This document shows positions 57,261 through 64,000 of a stretch of 64,000 nt of DNA, one piece after another. Source of the DNA: Solenopsis invicta. Lineage: Eukaryota > Arthropoda > Insecta > Hymenoptera > Formicidae. Location: the NCBI RefSeq assembly GCF_016802725.1, contig NC_052668.1:12655001-12719000 (forward strand), read 5' to 3'. Every line of letters starts with the position of its first letter. Position 1 is the stretch's first letter. The notes under the pieces are model-generated. The model was not told the origin of the DNA and searched no databases. It saw only the letters and a list, made by a program, of their open reading frames with translations. Made by a program: the position numbers and the translations under genes.

Positions 57261-60200
57261 GTATCTTATGAATACCTTAAAGTATTTAAAAATTACAATT
57301 AAATTTTAATGTTATAAAATATGCATTTTAAGTTTAATAATAAGTTTCTGTGCAAGTGTCCGAATATAAAGACATATTCAGCTACTTGGACATTTACTTT
57401 AATATTTTTTAAAAATATTTGAGAAATTATAGTTGTGGAAAGATTCGAAAAGGTTATCAAGAAACATTGAAGATTCTAAATGCACAATATATTATATAAT
57501 TCATCATAAAGGGGTTGAGAACATGAGTGAGATTAATGGACTTCATTGTAACTAATGCTATAACAATGAGTGATTATTATGGTCTTAACTCATAATTAAT
57601 TACAATGCTAACCGAACATAATAAAAGCCAAGAAATATTAAGAGGAGAAAATATCTTTCTCTTTTGTGGTTAGTATTATAATATAGTATATTTGCAATTT
57701 TACGTATACTATTACGTCTATATTTGAAAAGCAAAAGAGAAGAAATTAAGATTGTATTCAGAACGCGTTTACAACAAAGTTGACGCAATTTTTTTTATTG
57801 TTTATTAAATATGAAGCAAAGAATTTTATAAAAGCGCTAATTTTGTTATAAACTATAAGTGAATATGTACTAACCTAAATCTTGATCTTCGAAGTTTAGA
57901 TGATTCTACAATTTTGCGTATATTCTTGAGAAAGGTTTTTAAAGAGACCTTAAGAAAGGCTTTACGCGAGATAACTGGGATAAAAATAATCGTGAATGAT
58001 CGCAGGGGTGAATACACAATGTTAAGAACGCTCTCGTTGTCGTGAATTTTTTATATCGAAACTGAATTTGGCATGAGACGTTAAAAAAAGAGCTTTGCCA
58101 TTTGCTCGCACGTCATTGGACGGATAATAAAGGATGAAGGATGTGACGGTTGTCTGAAAAAGCGAATGAATTATAGGACGAAATAATATTTCGAAATCTA
58201 ACATAAATTTCAGCGTAGCAGTGGAAAAGCTAAAAGAGTTATGTACTGAGAAAATATTTGTGTATTTTCAACTCGGAGAACGCACAAATAATTCAAACAT
58301 AAACATTGTAAAAGCCGTTAGTTCTCGATAAACATCGAACGTATGCTAATTTACGTAATTATGTATTTTAGCGATTAATTAATTTTGAGGAAACTAAACA
58401 TTCAAGAAAAATTCGATGTTCTTTTTTCTCTTGTTCAAAACTATTGCAATATTTAAATTACGAGAAAAAATTCGACAGTGAAAAACTTAAATTATCATAG
58501 GTCATCACGTTCTAATTAACAGGCAAACTTTATTTTAAATTAGATTGGAAATGAAATTAATACAGAATGTTAAAATTATTCGCTCTGCTAATGTTTACAG
58601 TTTAGAAATTCTAATGTACATAATATATTTTATATGATACTTTTAAATTTTGACAACTTTAGAGGAATTCTTCTACCTTTTAATTTCTTCAAAGAAAAAC
58701 GTTTCGTAATTGCTGGAAAAATTCGCGGTAACTAACTCTTCACAATTTGTGAGATATTGCGACTGAAAATACGCGTTTCGACATAGGATGAAAAACACAA
58801 ATGAATCATCGATGCGTTAATTCGAAACATCGTTTCATCACAGTTCTACGCAATGGCGAAAAATGTTCTACGGCATGGAAGTGCGAAGGGATGTGTGCTT
58901 TTTTTCTTTTTTTGCAGGTAGGAAACCGATTTTTATTACCACGTGCGTTGCCGACAAACGAGATTCGCCCACACGCTCGACAGTACGAAGGTCGACATTT
59001 TTATTTCGATTATCGCCACGACAAGGCATCTAACCGTCGAAGTAAAGATAAGCGATCCCGCTGCGATCGTAAATTCACCCGGAGAATCGTATTGAAATAG
59101 TTTTTCGCAGGTCGACACCAATTGATTCGTAAGTTTAACATGATGATGCAAAACGAAAATGAATCAGTGTGACATTTTTATTAAATATCTTTTACTGTTT
59201 GCTTTCCATGTTCAATTTAATCAAAACAAAAATATGTCAGTGTAACATCTCTTATTGCTTTTCACGTCAATTTAATGTGAGCGCATTAGTATTTTGGGCT
59301 TGAGTATTTTTGTTGGTATCATGTACGGATAAATGTTACGCACATTTACTATGTAGAAAATGTGTAACTTAATCATAAAAAATTGTTGCAAAAAAGTGAT
59401 AGATGGCTAGCTCTTTTGGATTAATAACGGATTTTTTTATTTTATTATGCACGCGCAGAAATCTCAAAGTACGCTGTTTTAAATATATACGCACGTGATC
59501 TTTATCAAATAAATATCAGTAAATGCGCTATATGCAAATAGAGTCCGATTCAGTATTACTGATAAATTCACGAACGATCTTTCTCTCATTAATAAGATAC
59601 CGACACATGTACGTTAAAATAATCAAGTCCGTACCTATTAATAATTTGTTGTGTTTCCAAACAACGAGGAGAGGGTGACGTTAGGAAGAACGACTTTACG
59701 TGATCGATATATCTTAATAAAATTACGTACTTCTTAATATGTATGTGTAAATATTATTACTAGAATTAAGTTTACATTAATGTCAAATTTATGTATATGT
59801 TCCGTATTGTATACATATATACATATATAAAGAAAGGACAAGGGTCGTGAGATATTATTATATATATTTCTTATAATTCGCGTTGAATTCTAAGAGCAAT
59901 CGTTAAAATTACTTTATTGCAGTCTATAATGTTTAGACATATTGTACTAATCATTTTTGCGTTTTTACAAAAACTGGATTTTAGTTCAGCAAGTAGCAAT
60001 AAATTTTAAAGGTGTATACTCTTTAGACCTAATTTTGAAAAGTTAGATATTAATTTTTAAACTTTAATCTTTTTTGAAAACCTTGAATGTGACTTAAATA
60101 ATGTAACGGAATTGTAATAATGTATTAAATGTGCACTGTAATATGTATATGAATTCGGCATGGTATAAAGTTATATCATGTGGTGAGAGAGATGAGTGAG

Positions 60201-63200
60201 AGAGCTCGTAAGATGATTGTGAGCCGTTTGCATTATGAGCGTAAGACTGCTTTTTGAGATTTACGATCTTATAACGAATATAAGACAAACAAATTATTAG
60301 AAAAAGTTATTTTTTAAACCAAAATCATTAAAAAAAAAAATCATTTTTTTTTTTAATTAAAACATATTTCATAAAATGTTCATAAAATCTTGTTTTATGA
60401 CACTTATTAGTGTGTAATTTATGAAGGATTATTGATTTGAGATTTTTTATAATTAAAAGTGTCTTTATGACATAAATTGTATTCCGTGACCTCTCTACCT
60501 CTCTACCTTACAAACTCATTTCTTTTTTCCTCTTTAGTGAATTGTAAATTACATTCGTTTTATAAACTCGATGAACTTTTACCTATTGGATGGTTAATAG
60601 AACTCTATGGCTAAAAAACTGATGATAGATAAGAATCGTGTCATAAAACAAAATGGACTACCGCCCACTTTCTTACTTTACATAAATATATAACTATGTT
60701 TACATATATGTATGTGCATGTATGTATATAATGCGAATACAAACTTTTAATTACACGTCCAAATATGATCAGAAACGAGAGTTCGAAGACTCGAGATAAA
60801 TATTCCCCTACGATTTATGGACAAATTCAATGTTTTCTCGCTCTATTTCGAATCCAATGGATCGTTTGATAACACCGAGAATTTCATTACTAAGATAACC
60901 CAACTCGAATAACTTTTCGAAGCTAATCAAACGTATACTAATCTTCCCTATTTTCATCTTCGTAGCACGCGGACGCGTAATCTTTGTCTTCGATTGGCGC
61001 GAAAGAAAGAAAAACATAGTCACGTGTAGAAAGCAAACCTCCCGTTTCTTCGAGGAACACGCATTATCCCTGCGACGATGAGAGTGAGTGAAGGGAGAAG
61101 TCTGTCGTGTGTTAAAATGAAAGATGAGGCAATTTACTGGAATGCGTTTGAGGCGAACTCTCGAACGGCCAAATTGATAAATCGATATGCATAGCGATCA
61201 AGACGGCAAATAAACGATCATTACCTCGATGGCACTTTGCGATATCCAGAAATCGAAAGTAAGAGCGGAAACGTCGTTCAGGTATTTTTAGTCCGCACGC
61301 GGACTCATTGTTGCCATCGAGATCATCTGGATAACATAACGATGGTTTAGGGTGGGATGTGCGTGGAATTCGGAGCGCTATCGAATTCTTATACACCGAG
61401 GGACTACAAGAGCGTGATAACTTTGATTTCGAGGTCAACGGCGTATTTTTCCCGTATGTTTTTTCTTCATTAAGCTCGAGATATCGGCGTAGCCGATGTG
61501 TTTCGATAAGAACCTAAATAAAACGTCCTGTCACGTGAGAGATTTGTGTTACTCGCAGTGTTACGCTGCTATTTCCGACTGTATATTTGAATGATCCTCT
61601 TGCATAAGACTTACATAAGAGCGAAGAATTCGACTAACAGTTTCACGCTCAGTTATTCGACCTTCTCAGGAATGTAATCGCTCATAAGTTTAGACATGGT
61701 ATTACACTTATTATAGTGCATGCATAAGACAGAGAGAATTTCGGGTAAAGTTGGAACGGGAGCTTAAAACGTTCGGCGTTTACGCCAGCGTTAAATTGCA
61801 ACTAGGAAGATCTGCATACTACCATAATAATTCGAAGTAAATTTGGACCCACGATCACGTGGAAGCTTCGATACTTTGGGGGATTACTTGATTCTTACGT
61901 AAGCCGATTGGTCGAGAAATAGACTGGAATCGCCCTGGTTAGCGCACGCAAAGGTACACAACCAGCCGTTCACCAAAATGCATCCGCGGTTATATACGTA
62001 ACAATGAGAATCGCGTGAGCGTTTTGCGTTTGCTTATAATTACATTAACCCTGTTGAGTTCAAATTTTCTACTATTTGGGTCAATGTCAGTACAATGAAA
62101 AAACTGTAAGAAAATGACAAGTTTTCTTAAAAAAGAAAAAGAGATATTTTATTCATCAACAAACAAAAACGTTAATGCCAGAGAGAAAAATTTTTAAATC
62201 AAATATTAGTAAGAAATTAAAACACGTTTTGGATCAAATACATCTGAATAGAACAGTAACATTAAAGATTCGGATATATGCAGAATGTAATATAAAAATA
62301 ACTTTAAAATAAATATTCAATATTTTAATAAGCTTTCTATCTAAATGCATTATAAAAATAACATGTTTTAGGTTTGATGACAGTCTCTTGTAACGCAACG
62401 TCCCCCATTTAGAAGAAGCAGTTTACTCATTAAAATTAATAATCGGCTTCCATTTTCAATATCGCGATATATCTTCCCCTAACATTTGCGTCGTAGGGCT
62501 AATAACACAAAATTTACTTCCAGACGCGACAACCTTGAAAGCTAAGTTCGAAAGAAATTCAATAGGGAACGCAAGTTTGTTCGGGGAGGTCTCGACTCGC
62601 CGATGTGACTGACAATGAGGATAAAATTGGCCGTCGTGTGAGTGATTAAGAAACGTGACGGAAAAAGCAAGTCGTTTATCTGTGGCTATTAGGGCGCGAG
62701 TGGAATAATTCTCCGAGGTTTCGACGCAAGGCCGAAGCCACTCTCAGCGAGGTAGAGAAGGTAAGGGGATAACTCACGGGAAATGCCAATAACAGACCTA
62801 ATCTTATTCGCCTTCGTATTTCAAATTTTATCACCATGTTGAGGCGCCCATTGGATGCTGAGTTTTCTTCCTCGCGCCGACTTACGAAAGATTTGCTCAC
62901 TATGTGACGACGCAATTTTTTACGAGAGAAATAATAAAATTGGCAAACGGATCAAATCGTCGAATTATGAACGTCTTGCTTCATTTGGGACTGCGGTATA
63001 CGTTCGCTTAAAATAAAACGAGAAATAAGGTTTTAAGATTGAGAAACTTGTCACATACTCTTAAAACATTTTTGTAATGTTAGAACTCGATTTCAATTTT
63101 GCTGAAGAGAAACTTTTAAAATCTATTCAAAAAGTTTACCTACATTACATAAATCTTGAGAGAGATCTGATACACAACCACGCGACGTAGAAATATGAGG

Positions 63201-63255
63201 TTGAGCCGTAACACCTCGGAATGCCCAAACATTCTCGTTGTGATACTTGTTCGAA
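57261..63255. other. Probable receptor intron/upstream; no gene
   Basis: Open frames of 60-108 codons occur at 58,801, 60,808, 61,112 and 62,676, but none shows a domain, paralogue or splice-consistent partner. GC rises moderately between 60.8 and 63.5 kb, which could reflect conserved regulatory sequence or an unrecognised distal exon. No GPCR transmembrane exon was recognised. Confidence 0.35.
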
Positions 63256-63259
63256 CCGA

Positions 63260-63541
63260 CTAATGTGCATGTCCAATCTGATAATCGTAAAAATGTACGG
63301 CTATAGTGTAATTGAGTCCAAAACCACTCGGTTGATTTATCGAAATGTGAGCACGGTCGACTATTCCCAATATCTTATCGAGTTTGGCGATCTCGTTGAT
63401 CATCTTGCTGAAGGAAGAATAGTTCAGCCACAAGAGACTTGTCAAAGGTTTCTTCCAGCGAACGAGTTCGTCGATCTTATTCGTATCACGAACGAACCAT
63501 AGTACCGTAAGAATGGCTTGTCGTGAGCCGAAGATCTATTA
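63260..63541 (-). other. Unassigned minus-strand open stretch
   Basis: About 90 codons open to the stop, including NKIDELVRWKKPLTSLLWLN and SKMINEIAKLDKILGIVDRA. The amphipathic 'I..LDKILG' pattern is vaguely like the intracellular loops of insect gustatory receptors. However, there is no signature motif, start or confirmed splice sites, and a plus-strand frame of 93 codons overlaps it. Treat as hypothetical. Confidence 0.2.
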
Positions 63542-64000
63542 CGTGGTCGAGGGCAATACGGAAACAGCGTAGAAAAATTTTCATTTTCCATCAAGAATTT
63601 CCGAAGACAATGTTCGTAAATTACCTACAGAAAGCTACATCACGATAGAAATGTGAACTTTAATTCAAAACAAAATTGGAGTCCAAAAGATTTACATTTT
63701 ATTTATTTGAAGGTAACTTTTTAAATTTTTCTTAATTTCATTAAAATGGAAAAATTGTAACAAGCAAAAGATTATTCAAACACATAGAATAAAAAAATTT
63801 TTTCAAATACGCCTATTAAACATATATACATATTTTTAATTTTTATTTGCAAAGTTAAGCCACAAGTATATAAAAATTTTTTAATGAAAAAAGATTTGAG
63901 ATAATAAAATAGAGCACACGCATGCAAGAAAAATTTACTACAATTTAAATTCAATTTCTAAAATATCTAGAATTCTATTGAATAAAGCAAAATTTATAAG
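63542..64000. other. AT-rich window end, nothing recognised
   Basis: No coding or repeat signal seen to the end of the window. Confidence 0.4.

Noticed and set aside
58801..59100. 99-codon plus-strand frame
   Set aside because: No homology recognised, no splice or start context, and a minus-strand frame overlaps it. Not supported as a gene.
61112..61438. 108-codon minus-strand frame as a missing receptor exon
   Set aside because: Contains no transmembrane segment or GPCR motif such as DRY, so it cannot supply TM1-5.

Overview
The window is AT-rich insect nuclear DNA with spliced genes (GT-AG introns), many short non-autonomous DNA transposons and two CpG-rich islands. The protein families (sigma-class glutathione S-transferases starting MPSYKLTYF, an acyl-CoA desaturase, a PRXamide-type neuropeptide receptor) and the base composition fit a hymenopteran, probably an ant. 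The species is an inference.

Layout: (1) 1-49,260 is a tandem, all plus-strand array of sigma-class GST (prostaglandin-D-synthase-like) genes. I label ten copies A-J. D (14,264-15,885), F (22,314-23,386), G (34,553-37,029), H (40,005-41,158) and I (44,534-45,818) read as intact genes of 202-212 residues. C (10,074-11,558) has all its exons and splice sites but carries an 11-bp net insertion that brings a stop into frame. A (about 1,079), B (about 6,115), E (20,387) and J (48,604) are decayed fragments. Most units repeat one plan: a conserved promoter box, a non-coding first exon ending ATT|GTAAGT, a 1-1.8 kb intron, an exon starting a few bases before the ATG, two more coding exons, and a conserved 3' end box with AATAAA. 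An orphan 3' box at about 32,330-33,240 suggests that at least one more copy was deleted. (2) Inside the array lie a delta-desaturase-like pseudogene (2,616-5,045), a frame-broken unidentified coding remnant (24,760-26,253) and a CpG island near 30.2-31.0 kb. (3) 46.8-47.6 kb is a CpG-rich probable first exon, with an internal tandem duplication, of an unidentified plus-strand gene. (4) 49.7-50.07 kb is a long ACGC microsatellite. (5) 51,246-54,813 on the minus strand holds the last three coding exons (TM6, TM7 and C-tail) of a pyrokinin/PBAN-like GPCR. TM1-5 were not found and must lie beyond the window end. (6) 55-64 kb has no convincing gene and is probably an intron or upstream region of that receptor.

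The intact GSTs keep the residues expected for glutathione binding (Tyr8, Trp39, Lys43, cis-Pro52, Gln63-Ser64), so the array plausibly supplies a set of detoxifying or peroxide/carbonyl-handling enzymes under shared promoter control. The birth, decay and transposon load of the copies are the most informative part of the window. Several transposons still show exact or near-exact target-site duplications: 9 bp for a foldback element, 8 bp for two others, TTAA for a piggyBac-like one, and TTA for a palindromic MITE. I saw no tRNA, rRNA or CRISPR array.
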